Shown: positions 25,329 through 34,373, counted from the stretch's first letter. The stretch: 64,000 nt of DNA from Porphyromonas canoris (GCF_000769115.1 NZ_JQZV01000013.1:475603-539602); one strand, 5' to 3'. Notes: a model not told the origin generated them from the sequence alone. Translations and numbers: made by a program.

Positions 25329-25658
25329 ATGAAGACATACGATGACGACGAAATGGTCAATTACATCTTGACCCATGCCACTTCCGAGGAGTTGCGACAG
25401 TTGGATGATGACAAGATCATCTATCTTACCGATTTGGTGGATGAGTTTTTGGAGTCTCGCGGTTACTTTGATGAGGAGGATCCGGATCTTGAAGCGCTGG
25501 AGGATATTCTCTCTTTGAAGAATACGGAGTTGTACGATTTTGTTGTTAAAAACATAAAGAGGGACGACTTTGAAGACTTTCCCCTCTCTCCCGAATCATT
25601 TAAAGAGTTTTTGGCTTTGGACGATGATTATCGGGATACACTCGAAGACGAGGAGTAA
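25329..25658 (+). CDS. Small acidic protein of unknown function
   Basis: Soluble protein of 109 residues, strongly acidic, with runs such as DDDEMV, DEEDPDLEALED and a DTLEDEE end. It looks like an all-helical conserved hypothetical protein of Bacteroidales, but no named domain is recognised. Coding is supported by a good -7 box upstream (25266-25273), a strict codon pattern and a hairpin after the stop (25679-25698). The OmpA-like gene follows after 71 bases on the same strand. Confidence 0.75.
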   Translation: MKTYDDDEMVNYILTHATSEELRQLDDDKIIYLTDLVDEFLESRGYFDEEDPDLEALEDILSLKNTELYDFVVKNIKRDDFEDFPLSPESFKEFLALDDDYRDTLEDEE

Positions 25659-25678
25659 CAGATAGAAGAAAAATAGCC

Positions 25679-25698
25679 CCGAAGAGCCATCTCTTCGG
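25679..25698 (+). terminator. Short hairpin after the acidic protein gene
   Basis: CCGAAGAG (25679-25686) pairs with CTCTTCGG (25691-25698) around a four-base loop. The following T stretch is short, so this may be a weak terminator or attenuator before the OmpA-like gene. Confidence 0.45.
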
Positions 25699-25729
25699 TA
25701 TTTGATAATCCTAAAAGAGAATATAAAGC

Positions 25730-26404
25730 ATGAAAAATCTGAAATCTATTGTAGGCGTTTCTTGCCTTGCTACGGCTCTGATGTTTAGCGGTTGTGGCGC
25801 AAATAATATGGTGAAAGGTACAAGTATTGGCTCCGGAGCAGGTGCGGCTGTTGGTGCGGGCATTGGTAAAGTTGCCGGGAACACGGGTGTAGGTGCCATT
25901 ATCGGTGCTGTCGTCGGAGGTGTTGCGGGTGGACTTATCGGCAAGCAGATGGATAAGCAAAAGAAAGAGTTGGAACAGGTGATACCCGAAGCAAAGGTAG
26001 AGACCGTGAACAACGGGGAAGCGATCCGTGTTACATTCGATAGCGGCATTCTGTTTCCTACCAACTCCAGCACTCTTAACGCTGCTTCCAAGACTGCCCT
26101 TGCCCGTTTTGCTGCCAACATGAAAGAGCACCCCGATACCGATATACGTATTGTGGGACATACCGATAATACAGGTAGAGCGGAGTATAATCAGAAACTT
26201 TCCGAAAAGCGTGCACTAAGTGTGTTCAACTTTTTGGTGTCTCAGGGTATCGCTTCCGGTCGTATCAACTCTTACGGAGTAGGACTGACTCAACCGATTG
26301 CCGATAACAGCACAGTGGAAGGTCGCGCTCAAAACCGCCGTGTAGAGGTGTTTATCCTCCCTAATGCAAAGATGATCGAAGAAGCGAAGAGCGGAAAACT
26401 ATAA
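25730..26404 (+). CDS. OmpA-family lipoprotein with glycine-zipper segment
   Basis: Lipoprotein of 224 residues. The signal ends in a lipobox with C22 (LMFSGCGAN). Residues about 32-72 are a glycine-zipper of repeated GxxxG, as in YMGG/OmpA-like proteins that associate with the outer membrane. The C-terminal OmpA domain (about 100-215) has the peptidoglycan-binding pattern DIRIVGHTDNTGRAEYNQKLS followed by RAQNRRVEVFI. It would tether the outer membrane to the wall. It has a strong terminator at 26432-26474. Confidence 0.93.
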   Translation: MKNLKSIVGVSCLATALMFSGCGANNMVKGTSIGSGAGAAVGAGIGKVAGNTGVGAIIGAVVGGVAGGLIGKQMDKQKKELEQVIPEAKVETVNNGEAIRVTFDSGILFPTNSSTLNAASKTALARFAANMKEHPDTDIRIVGHTDNTGRAEYNQKLSEKRALSVFNFLVSQGIASGRINSYGVGLTQPIADNSTVEGRAQNRRVEVFILPNAKMIEEAKSGKL

Positions 26405-26431
26405 TCTTCCGTTCCGACCATTAGAATAGAT

Positions 26432-26477
26432 AAAAGGCTGTAATGAAAGGGCAAACCTTCATTACAGCCTTTTTTTA
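26432..26477 (+). terminator. Terminator of the OmpA-like gene
   Basis: A 16-bp stem (AAAAGGCTGTAATGAA at 26432-26447 with 26458-26473) and a ten-base loop are followed by a run of Ts. Confidence 0.9.
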
Positions 26478-26648
26478 GTCGCTTTTATGAGAGTCCGGTA
26501 AATTCGTTACTTTTAGTCATCGTTATGGGGATTTGTTTTGTGATAATGAAGCAGGACAAATTCTATCCATTAAAGTCTGCCCCAAGGGGGCATTCGATCC
26601 AAAATTTTTTATTCAACGCCGGCGTACCACTTTATTCCGATAAGAATC

Positions 26649-27140
26649 ATGCCCGATAGAGAAAAATATAAGATAAGAGAGATGAAGGAGGCAGAGTATT
26701 TTCTGCTGAAAGAGTTTCTGTACGAAGCTATTTTTATTCCGGAAGGTATAGCTCCTCCACCCAAGTCTATTGTAGAACATCCTCTGTTACAGATCTACAT
26801 AGAAGATTTTGGAAGCAAGCCGGACGATAAATGTTTTGTGGCTGAAGCGGGTGGAAAAGTGGTGGGTGCGGTATGGGTTCGCATCATCGATGACTTCGGA
26901 CATATAGACGATGATACTCCCTCTTTTTCAATCTCACTTTACAAAGAGTACCGAAATCGTGGAATAGGTACCGAGATGATGAAACAAATGCTTGAATGGC
27001 TCGCTCAAAAAGGCTACAAGAAAGCGTCTCTTTCTGTTCAGAAAGCAAACTATGCTACGAAGCTCTACTTAAAAGTGGGGTTTGAGATTCTTGAAGAGAA
27101 AGGGGATGAGTATATCATGCTGTACAGGATAGAAAAGTGA
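26649..27140 (+). CDS. GNAT family N-acetyltransferase
   Basis: Protein of 163 residues of the GNAT fold, transferring acetyl from acetyl-CoA to an unknown amine. The acetyl-CoA loop is YRNRGIGTEMMKQML (about 101-115), after a beta strand (FSISLYKEY), and the C-terminal part VQKANYATKLYLKVGFEIL is typical. The gene is 114 bases before the DNA-alkylation-repeat gene on the same strand and may be in one operon with it. No substrate can be assigned. A GCCCC/GGGGC palindrome lies upstream near 26580. Confidence 0.88.
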   Translation: MPDREKYKIREMKEAEYFLLKEFLYEAIFIPEGIAPPPKSIVEHPLLQIYIEDFGSKPDDKCFVAEAGGKVVGAVWVRIIDDFGHIDDDTPSFSISLYKEYRNRGIGTEMMKQMLEWLAQKGYKKASLSVQKANYATKLYLKVGFEILEEKGDEYIMLYRIEK

Positions 27141-27254
27141 GATTTTCGAGAGAAAGTTTTGGCAGAATGGTATTATGACATCGAAACCGGTTTCCTGATG
27201 AGTAAGATGAATGGAGAGAATAAAGATATAAAGAATAGAAAGGGCGCACGTTCT

Positions 27255-28037
27255 ATGAAAGAGATCCCTTCGGCTATTCTCAGAAAGCTGAATGCCGGAG
27301 AGATAGAAGCAGTTAATCTGACCGAAAGCCTGGCAATAGATCAAAAGAAACTGCTGGAGAACTTTCTTCTCCAAAATGGACGAACGGACTACTTGGAACC
27401 GATACTGAAAAGTGTGGATACCGCCGCTAAAATTTCGTATAATACAATGAGTGAAATCATTGGTGAAGAGCTTTTGCTGCAAGCCGGAAAGCATGGAGAC
27501 GAGCAGCTGTTTTCTCTTCTTCGTAATCATCTCTCCGATATGGTGCGTTGCTGGGCGGCATATTTTATCAGTAGGGATAAAGCGTTGAGCATTGCAGAGT
27601 TGTTGGAGAAGATAAAGCCATTTGCCGCAGATTCGCACTTCGGTGTGCGAGAGATTGCCTGGCTTTCCGTCAGACCTCGAATAGCCGAAGAGCTTCTTCC
27701 GAGTATAGAGATATTGTCCTCTTGGACTTCAAGTTTGGATGAAAATATCCGTCGATTTTCAACGGAATCAACGAGACCACGTGGCGTTTGGTGCAAGCAT
27801 ATTCCTCTCTTGAAGGAGTCGCCGGAGGTGGCTTTGCCGATTCTTGAACCATTGAAGTCGGACAGCTCAAAATATGTTCGGGATAGTGTCGGAAATTGGT
27901 TGAATGATGCGAGTAAGAGTAACCCGATATTTGTGCAAGAGATTTGTACCCGTTGGTGTGCCGAAAGCGATACAAAAGAGACGCGATACATCGTTAAAAA
28001 GGCATTGAGGACATTGAGCAAAAAGAGCAATATTTGA
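27255..28037 (+). CDS. DNA alkylation repeat protein (AlkD/AlkC-like HEAT repeat)
   Basis: All-helical protein of 260 residues. The C-terminal part carries the pattern STRPRGVW followed by LPILEPLKSDSSKYVRDSVGNWLND (about 180-230), seen in HEAT-like DNA alkylation repeat proteins that excise or flip alkylated bases. ATG 27255 (MKEIPSAILRKLNAGEIEA) is chosen because this is where the family similarity seems to begin; in-frame ATG 27198 or a TTG at 27159 would add up to 32 residues. An enzymatic role in repair of 3- or 7-alkylpurines is inference from the family. Repeat copy 2 begins 18 bases after its stop. Confidence 0.8.
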   Translation: MKEIPSAILRKLNAGEIEAVNLTESLAIDQKKLLENFLLQNGRTDYLEPILKSVDTAAKISYNTMSEIIGEELLLQAGKHGDEQLFSLLRNHLSDMVRCWAAYFISRDKALSIAELLEKIKPFAADSHFGVREIAWLSVRPRIAEELLPSIEILSSWTSSLDENIRRFSTESTRPRGVWCKHIPLLKESPEVALPILEPLKSDSSKYVRDSVGNWLNDASKSNPIFVQEICTRWCAESDTKETRYIVKKALRTLSKKSNI

Positions 28038-28055
28038 GGGCAAAATCTCCGGTAC

Positions 28056-28599
28056 TTTTTATATAAAAATGGAGAGCAGTCTTGAGGGCTTCTTACGTGG
28101 GATTTTTTGGTGAATTTCCCATTTTTGAGGAAGTCGTTTTGAGGTAACTATTTTGTCTTCAAATTGATATGACGAAATCGCGAATTTGGGAAAATTTTTT
28201 TCTCAGTCCGTTTGATGGGGCTTTTTCGCGTTAATAGGTGTGAATTTTAATGCCTATATTTGTGAATGTTTCCTAATAAAGAAATTTGCCTTTTCGTGGT
28301 CATTTTAGGCCAAAAATACTTAATGGTTTGATATTTAGTGCTTTGTCTATTTTGGCTGAACACTTTAATTGAATCCGGTAAACGTATTAAATGAAATCGC
28401 TAAACGTGTTCATTGAAAAATTAAACACGTTAAGCCGAAAGAATATGCTCGTTTACCGTTTTGGGTAAACAGGTATCGGAATTTGTGTTAATAAAACGGG
28501 GTGATTTAACAAATTCGGCACCCCTCCGGAAACACCACCTCCGATCAAAATAGAGAGACCGAAAAAAGTAGGCATTTTTCGGTATGGAATATATAAAAA
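28056..28599 (+). repeat. Brick element family A, copy 2 (544 bp, non-coding)
   Basis: Closest relative of copy 1, alignable along the whole length, including TTTTTATATAAAAATGG at the left end, a brick core around 28337-28450 with AAACGTATT, AAACGTGTT and AAACACGTT words, the GATCAAAATAGAGAGACC segment and the CCGAAAAA...TTTTTCGG hairpin near the right end. It sits between the convergent alkylation-repeat gene and yqeY, in the same orientation as copy 1. Confidence 0.88.
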
Positions 28600-28644
28600 C
28601 GCGCTTCGGGAAGCTCGCTTTTTTGTGGTTGATTTCAGATAAAA

Positions 28645-28680
28645 AACGGGCTATCCGAAAGTGTGATCGGATAGCCCGTT
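28645..28680 (-). terminator. Terminator of the yqeY gene
   Basis: A perfect 14-bp stem (AACGGGCTATCCGA at 28645-28658 with 28667-28680) with an eight-base loop is followed, on the minus strand, by a T run (from AAAA before 28645). It is about 110 bases beyond the yqeY stop. Confidence 0.85.
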
Positions 28681-28788
28681 ATAGGATGTTGCCTTTCGGC
28701 ATTTGGAACGTCTGTTTTGCTTCGATTGTGTGAAGCATCGCACCGTATATGGGGAGCCTTTTCTCCCGAAACGGCAAGAGTGCGTTGT

Positions 28789-29238
28789 TTAGGAGAGGAG
28801 CTTCTTTACCACTTCGGAGAGAACCTTTCCATCCACTTGTCCGGCGAGTCGTTTGGATGCTTCACCCATGACACGTCCCATGCCTTTCATGTCTGCCACT
28901 CCGAGTTCGACTATGAGGGCTTTCACGTGTGCTTCTATCTCCTCTATGGAGAGCTGCTTGGGGAGAAACTCTTGCAGTACCGCAAGCTGTGCTTCTTCCT
29001 CTTGTGCGAGATCTTCTCTGCCTTGTGTACGGTAGATCTCTGCACTTTCGGTGCGTTGTTTGGCAAGCTTTGCCACGATTTTGGTGGCGGCTTCGTCTGT
29101 CAGTTCACCGTCCGAACCTTTGGCGGTTTTTGCTTCCAAAAACTCTTTCTTGACGGCTCTGAGTGCTTCAAGGCGTACTTTATCTTTAGCAAGCATGGCA
29201 GATTTGATGCCATCGCTTATGGTGTCGAATAGGCTCAT
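28789..29238 (-). CDS. GatB/YqeY domain protein
   Basis: Soluble helical protein of 149 residues of the YqeY family. The start at 29238 gives MSLFDTISDGIKSAMLAKD, the usual N-terminus; the open frame continues to 29334 but overlaps the ftsZ 3' end. The family resembles the tRNA-binding tail of GatB and is thought to assist tRNA-dependent amidation, though its role is unproved. It is last of the ftsA-ftsZ-yqeY run, separated from ftsZ by 59 bases, an order also known in related organisms. Ends at a strong terminator. Confidence 0.92.
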   Translation of the reverse strand: MSLFDTISDGIKSAMLAKDKVRLEALRAVKKEFLEAKTAKGSDGELTDEAATKIVAKLAKQRTESAEIYRTQGREDLAQEEEAQLAVLQEFLPKQLSIEEIEAHVKALIVELGVADMKGMGRVMGEASKRLAGQVDGKVLSEVVKKLLS

Positions 29239-29297
29239 ATATCTCTTATATATATTATATGTATGTGTTAATTGTTTCGTTGTACCGGGGTGTGGGT

Positions 29298-30677
29298 TTA
29301 CTTCTTTCCGAATGTGATGACATCCGAATCCCACTCACGATCGTTGTCGTGCTCTTTGTTCTCTTCCGTTTGCCCTTTGTCCGAAGTGCCGGATGCGGAT
29401 GATGCAGAGCCGGAAGCTGCTGTCTCTCCCTCCTTTATGCCTCCATCGGATGGCTGACCTGCCGTTGCTCCCTCTTTCGGAGTGCGAAAACGCTCGATCA
29501 TAGAGTCTACACGGCGCAGAGTCGGAGTGTCTTGGATAAAGGAGATGAAGATATCGTTGTCCAGCTCTTCCTCTTCAAAGATGACAGACTTCGGCTTGCT
29601 CGCCAGAACAATGCTGTCTCCCATCGCCTGCTTGTAGTACTCGCGGATGCGGTTGAGGTCTTTTTCGTTCGTGATGTTCGGCTTCGCATCTTTGAGGCTA
29701 AAGCCTGAGGCAAGGATGATAACCTTGACCTTGTCTCCGAGAGACTCGTCCAAGCCGTAGCCCCATATCCATCCGTAGCGTCCTTTGAGCCTTCCCGTAA
29801 ACTCTCCTATCTGCTCTTGGATGGCATCCATCTGCGGTGCGCTCTCTTTGGAGAAAGAGACATGCAGAAGGATTCGACCTGCTTCGGCAACATTCGCAGA
29901 GTTGAGAAGGGGAGAGTTCAAAGCGGCATCTATCGCCTCTATCACCGCATTTTTGCCGGAACCATACCCATGACTCACGATAGCAACGCCGCCATTGCTG
30001 AGCGTTGTATGAATATCCGCAAAGTCGAGATTGACGATGTCGTCGCGAGTGATGACGTCCGAAATGGAGCGTGTGGCTATTGTGAGCGTATCATCAGCCT
30101 TATCCAAGGCGTTCATGATGTTGAGATCGGAGTAGACGAAACGGAGTAGCTCGTTGTTGATGACCAGCATCGCGTCTATGTTTTTACTCATCTCGTCAAG
30201 TCCGTCCAACGCTTTCAGGATTTTCTCTTGTCCCTCAAAAAGGAACGGAATGGTAACGATCCCCACGGTGAGGATACCCATCTCTTTGGCGATGCGAGCC
30301 ACGACGGGAGCAGCTCCTGTACCTGTTCCGCCACCCATCCCGGCAGTAATAAATGCCATGCGAGTGCCGTCATTGAGAGCTCTGCGAATCTCTTCTTCGC
30401 TCTCTTCTGCGGCTTCTTTTGCCACTTCTGGCTTATCTCCGGCTCCAAGTCCGCGCGTCCGATTTTCTCCTATACAGAGTTTGTGTGGGATGCTACAGCG
30501 TTGGAGGTGTTGCCGGTCTGTATTACATAGAAGATAGGTGATATGCTCTATGCCCTCTTTATACATGTGATTGACGGCATTTCCACCGCCTCCTCCCACA
30601 CCTATCACCTTTATGATGGGGGAGGTATTGGAAATGGTGTCTCCGTTTATATCGAGTAGATTATCTGTAGTTGTCAT
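29298..30677 (-). CDS. ftsZ: Cell division tubulin homologue FtsZ
   Basis: GTPase of 459 residues that forms the division ring. The tubulin signature GGGTGTG is residues 115-121. The N-terminus has the GVGGGGGNAVNHM nucleotide loop. The C-terminal third (about 340-459) is a long, disordered linker rich in S, G, E and D. It ends with DVITFGKK, which differs from the consensus DxPxFLR peptide of proteobacteria that binds FtsA and ZipA. Gene follows ftsA after 21 bases. Confidence 0.96.
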   Translation of the reverse strand: MTTTDNLLDINGDTISNTSPIIKVIGVGGGGGNAVNHMYKEGIEHITYLLCNTDRQHLQRCSIPHKLCIGENRTRGLGAGDKPEVAKEAAEESEEEIRRALNDGTRMAFITAGMGGGTGTGAAPVVARIAKEMGILTVGIVTIPFLFEGQEKILKALDGLDEMSKNIDAMLVINNELLRFVYSDLNIMNALDKADDTLTIATRSISDVITRDDIVNLDFADIHTTLSNGGVAIVSHGYGSGKNAVIEAIDAALNSPLLNSANVAEAGRILLHVSFSKESAPQMDAIQEQIGEFTGRLKGRYGWIWGYGLDESLGDKVKVIILASGFSLKDAKPNITNEKDLNRIREYYKQAMGDSIVLASKPKSVIFEEEELDNDIFISFIQDTPTLRRVDSMIERFRTPKEGATAGQPSDGGIKEGETAASGSASSASGTSDKGQTEENKEHDNDREWDSDVITFGKK

Positions 30678-30698
30678 AAGCTATAATCTTCTAATACA

Positions 30699-32147
30699 TT
30701 AATTTTCGGTTTCGTCCGGAGGTGTTATGATGTCCATAAAGCTCTTTGCCCAACCCATAAAGCCTCCTTTCTTCTTCTGCTTCTGTGCGGAGGAGGTGGT
30801 GTCTCTTGTCGGTTCCGGCTCCGGTTCTATCTCTTCTATCGGTTCGTCGAACTCTATCTTCTGAGCTTGCGGTGTCGTCTCTGTGGCGTAGCTCTCTTCC
30901 GGCTCTTCTTTTTCCTGTGCTCCCTGCGGCTCTACCGCTACCTCTTTTATCTCTGTCGGCTTTGCCACGGGGCGTGGCTCTATACACTCTTCGTACGCTT
31001 TACTGATAAGAGCATAGAGCAGATGCAGATGAGGCTTTGCGATATAGGCTCTGTTGGCAGGGCTTACCTGGAGATGTTGGCTCAAGGTAGAGGCTTCGTG
31101 GACGTTTGCACCCAGTGCATCGGATAGCATCTTAGTGAGTCCGGTAAGCTGGGAAGCTCCTCCCGTGATGATTATATCGCCTCCTATCTCACCTTTATTG
31201 ATCATCTCCCAAAGGTGATACCGGATATTGTCCACGATCTCCTGTGTACGCGCTTCGATGTATTTGTCTATCTCATACTTGCTGATCTGCTTGGTGGAGA
31301 GCTTGTCTCGTGTATTGACCTCTACGAAAGTCTTATCTCCATAAACCGGTTGGCACGTTCCCACGGAGCATTTGACCCTTTCCGCCTCTGACGGAGTGAT
31401 GTGTAGCGAAGTGATGTCTTGTGTTATGTTTTGACCTCCAAGCGGTATCACTCTGACGCCTTGCAGCAATCCGTTCTTGTATACGCAGATTGTGGTGCTG
31501 CCTCCACCAAGGTCGATGAGCACGCACCCCAGCTTCTTGTTGTCGTTTGTCAGGAAGATGTCGGAGAGTATAAGCGGTGAGATTTCGATGTTGCAGATCT
31601 CATAAGGGAGCTTATTGGTGAGCACCGATATGAGGTTATGCTTCTTTTGCGGTTTGGCAAGCAGAAGACGGAAACGGGCATCCAGCTTCATCGCCTGCAC
31701 TCCGACCGGATCGGATGTGTATTGGCTGTTGACATAATACTCCGGAGACTCTATCATGAGAAGCTCGTACCCGGTAAGCTCGAAAGAGGAGGCTTGTTGG
31801 CGAAGCTGTTCGACATCTTCATCCGTGATTTCGTGAGGCGAATCGAACGTGAGCGACTCCAAATGTTGTGCCGTTCTAAGGCTTTGTCCTCCTATCCCGG
31901 CGTACACTCGCGAGACCTTTTTTCCTGTAAGGCGTTCGAGCGTATTGAGAAGAGACTGGACTTTCAGCGCTGTGGTTTCGAGGTTGAATATTGTTCCGCG
32001 AAGAATGCAGCCATCGGTGGGTTCTTCTGCATTGGCTAAGATATTTATGGTGTATGCTCCTCCTTCAAAACGCTTGGTTGCGATAGCCCCTTTTATAGAG
32101 GAGGAGCCGAAGTCTATTACCGCTACGGTTATGTTTTTATTCTCCAT
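30699..32147 (-). CDS. ftsA: Cell division protein FtsA
   Basis: Actin-like protein of 482 residues that anchors FtsZ to the membrane. It has the N-terminal VIDFGSSSIKGAI nucleotide motif, DLGGGSTTICVYK phosphate loop and IIITGGASQLTGLT. The last 40 residues carry a charged linker and an amphipathic helix (GFMGWAKSFMDIITP) that should bind the membrane. It is the first gene of the minus-strand run, upstream being divergent rpsA rather than ftsQ, so the division cluster is split. A near-consensus promoter is at 32171-32200. Confidence 0.95.
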   Translation of the reverse strand: MENKNITVAVIDFGSSSIKGAIATKRFEGGAYTINILANAEEPTDGCILRGTIFNLETTALKVQSLLNTLERLTGKKVSRVYAGIGGQSLRTAQHLESLTFDSPHEITDEDVEQLRQQASSFELTGYELLMIESPEYYVNSQYTSDPVGVQAMKLDARFRLLLAKPQKKHNLISVLTNKLPYEICNIEISPLILSDIFLTNDNKKLGCVLIDLGGGSTTICVYKNGLLQGVRVIPLGGQNITQDITSLHITPSEAERVKCSVGTCQPVYGDKTFVEVNTRDKLSTKQISKYEIDKYIEARTQEIVDNIRYHLWEMINKGEIGGDIIITGGASQLTGLTKMLSDALGANVHEASTLSQHLQVSPANRAYIAKPHLHLLYALISKAYEECIEPRPVAKPTEIKEVAVEPQGAQEKEEPEESYATETTPQAQKIEFDEPIEEIEPEPEPTRDTTSSAQKQKKKGGFMGWAKSFMDIITPPDETEN

Positions 32148-32170
32148 GAGAGGTCTGTTTTGATGTGATA

Positions 32171-32200
32171 CAAAAATACATTTTTTTCGCTTAAATGGAA
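32171..32200 (-). promoter_or_regulatory. Near-consensus promoter of ftsA
   Basis: On the minus strand TTC (32198-32200) is 19 bases from TATTTTTG (32171-32178). The -7 box fits TAnnTTTG; the -33 element has one mismatch to TTG. It is 24 bases upstream of the ATG. Confidence 0.5.
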
Positions 32201-32270
32201 AGAAAAACAGCCTCTCCCGACCCTTTTTTTACATTCGCACATAACTCCCTAAGAATAAACAGGAAATAGA

Positions 32271-32300
32271 TTGTTATATCAGAAAAAATCTATACCTTTG
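32271..32300 (+). promoter_or_regulatory. Bacteroides-type promoter of rpsA
   Basis: TTG at 32271-32273, a 19-base spacer and TACCTTTG at 32293-32300 match the consensus exactly. The start codon is at 32373, leaving a leader of roughly 70 bases. A CCGTGC/GCACGG hairpin at about 32304-32321 lies in or near the start of the transcript and could be part of ribosomal-protein autoregulation; that is inference. Confidence 0.85.
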
Positions 32301-32372
32301 CAGCCGTGCTGAGTGGCACGGATAATCAACATAATGTCCAACTCACTAAAGCTTAATTTTAATTTTTAGTTA

Positions 32373-34175
32373 ATGAACAAATCTTACAAAGACGTGAAGC
32401 CCTTAGAGGACTTCAACTGGGAACAATTCGAGGAAGGCTCAATTATTTCCGAACAACCAAAAGAAGAAGTTGAAAAAGCTTACGACAACACCCTTAGCGC
32501 CGTTAAAGAGCAAGAGATTGTTGTAGGTCGTGTAAGCTCTATCAACAAAAGAGAAGTAGTCGTGAATATCGGCTACAAGAGCGAAGGCGTGGTGCCTTAT
32601 GCAGAGTTCCGTTACAATCCGGACCTAAAAGAAGGCGACGAAGTAGAAGTCCTTATCGAAAGCCAAGAAGACAAGAAGGGTCAGCTTGTACTTTCACACA
32701 AGAAAGCTTGCGCAGTACGTTCTTGGGAGCGTGTGAACAAAGCTTTGGAGAACGACGAAATTGTGAAGGGTTATGTAATGTCTCGTACTCGTGGTGGTAT
32801 GATCGTAGAAATCTTCGGTATCGAATCTTTCTTGCCGGGATCTCAAATAGACGTGAAGCCGATCCGCGATTTCGATGTTTACGTAGGCAAAACAATGGAG
32901 TTCAAGATCGTGAAGATCAATCAAGAGTTCAAGAACGTTGTGGTTTCTCACAAGGCTCTTATCGAAGCAGAACTCGAACAACAGAAGAAAGCAATCATAT
33001 CTACGCTTGAAAAAGGTCAGATTCTCGAAGGTGTGGTTAAGAATATCACCACATACGGTGCATTTATCGACCTTGGCGGTGTAGATGGTTTAGTACATAT
33101 CACAGACCTTTCTTGGGGTCGTGTAAACCATCCTGAAGAAGTGGTACAACTTGATCAAAAGATCAACGTGGTTATCCTCGACTTCGACGATGAAAAGAAA
33201 CGTATCGCACTTGGTCTTAAGCAACTTACTCCACATCCATGGGATAACCTTGATGCAAACTTGCAAGTGGGCGACAAGGTTAAGGGTAAAGTGGTTGTGA
33301 TGGCAGATTACGGTGCATTTGTAGAAATAGCTCCGGGCGTGGAAGGTCTTGTTCACGTATCTGAAATGTCTTGGACACAACACTTGCGCAGCGCACAAGA
33401 GTTCTTGAAAGTAGGCGATGAGATCGAAGCCGTAGTGCTTACTCTCGACCGTGAAGAACGTAAGATGTCTCTTGGTATCAAGCAACTTAAGCCGGATCCA
33501 TGGGCTGACATCGAAGAGAAATTCCCTGTAGGCTCACAACATACAGCTAAGGTTCGCAACTTTACCAACTTCGGCGTATTTGTTGAGTTTGAAAACGGTG
33601 TAGATGGTCTTATCCACATCTCCGATCTATCTTGGACAAAGAAGATCAAACACCCAAGCGAATTTACTCAGATCGGTGCTCCTATAGAAGTGAAAGTACT
33701 TGAAATCGACAAGGAAAACCGCCGTCTCAGCCTTGGTCACAAGCAATTGGAAGAGAACCCATGGGATGTATTCGATACAGTATTCACTGTCGGTTCTATC
33801 CACGAAGGCGTAATCACAGAAATGATAGAGAAGGGTGCAGTAGTAGCTCTACAATATGGTGTAGAAGGTTTTGCTACTCCAAAGCATCTTGTAAAAGAAG
33901 ATGGTACACAAGCTCAAGTGGACGAGAAACTTCCATTCAAGGTTATCGAGTTCAACAAGGACGCTCGTCGTATCTTCCTTTCTCACAGCCGTATCTTTGA
34001 AGATGAGCAAAAGAAGGCTCGTCAAGAAGCATCTAAGGAACGCCGTGAAGCTAAGAAGGCAGAACAAGCACCTGCATTCACAGCTACAGCTACCACAGTA
34101 GAAAAATCTACTCTTGGTGATCTTGAAGAGCTCGCAGCTCTTCGCGAAAAGATGTTAGGCGGTAACGAAGAATAA
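32373..34175 (+). CDS. rpsA: 30S ribosomal protein S1
   Basis: RNA-binding protein of 600 residues with six S1-type OB domains, e.g. KGYVMSRTRGGMIVEIFG, GVVKNITTYGAFIDLGGVDGL, GKVVVMADYGAFVEI and AKVRNFTNFGVFVEFENGVDG. Domains start at about 50, 130, 215, 300, 385 and 475; the C-terminal tail is lysine-rich and then acidic. S1 helps start translation on messages without a Shine-Dalgarno sequence, which suits the weak ribosome-binding sites throughout this window. Transcribed alone from a consensus promoter and ended by a perfect terminator. Confidence 0.97.
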   Translation: MNKSYKDVKPLEDFNWEQFEEGSIISEQPKEEVEKAYDNTLSAVKEQEIVVGRVSSINKREVVVNIGYKSEGVVPYAEFRYNPDLKEGDEVEVLIESQEDKKGQLVLSHKKACAVRSWERVNKALENDEIVKGYVMSRTRGGMIVEIFGIESFLPGSQIDVKPIRDFDVYVGKTMEFKIVKINQEFKNVVVSHKALIEAELEQQKKAIISTLEKGQILEGVVKNITTYGAFIDLGGVDGLVHITDLSWGRVNHPEEVVQLDQKINVVILDFDDEKKRIALGLKQLTPHPWDNLDANLQVGDKVKGKVVVMADYGAFVEIAPGVEGLVHVSEMSWTQHLRSAQEFLKVGDEIEAVVLTLDREERKMSLGIKQLKPDPWADIEEKFPVGSQHTAKVRNFTNFGVFVEFENGVDGLIHISDLSWTKKIKHPSEFTQIGAPIEVKVLEIDKENRRLSLGHKQLEENPWDVFDTVFTVGSIHEGVITEMIEKGAVVALQYGVEGFATPKHLVKEDGTQAQVDEKLPFKVIEFNKDARRIFLSHSRIFEDEQKKARQEASKERREAKKAEQAPAFTATATTVEKSTLGDLEELAALREKMLGGNEE

Positions 34176-34196
34176 TCTTAGATTATACATCATATT

Positions 34197-34230
34197 AAAA
34201 GCCCGGTGAAAGCAATTTCATCGGGCTTTT
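34197..34230 (+). terminator. Terminator of rpsA
   Basis: A 15-bp stem (34197-34211 with 34216-34230; core AAAAGCCCGGTGAAA, one G-U pair) with a four-base loop and a following GTTTT run. Confidence 0.9.
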
Positions 34231-34373
34231 GTTTTACCTTCTATATCCCCGCATCTTTTGCAGAGGAATCTCCTTCCCTCTTTCCCGTTTCGGGATCAAG
34301 AGTTTTGATAAAGCCATTTGAAAATCGGGTTATTCACTTTAATTTCTTTTTCTAAACCTGTTCGGAAGAGGAA

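Noticed and set aside
32302-32325. tRNA or known ribosomal leader in the rpsA upstream region
   Set aside because: Only a 6-bp hairpin is visible; no tRNA fold or known leader pattern was recognised.
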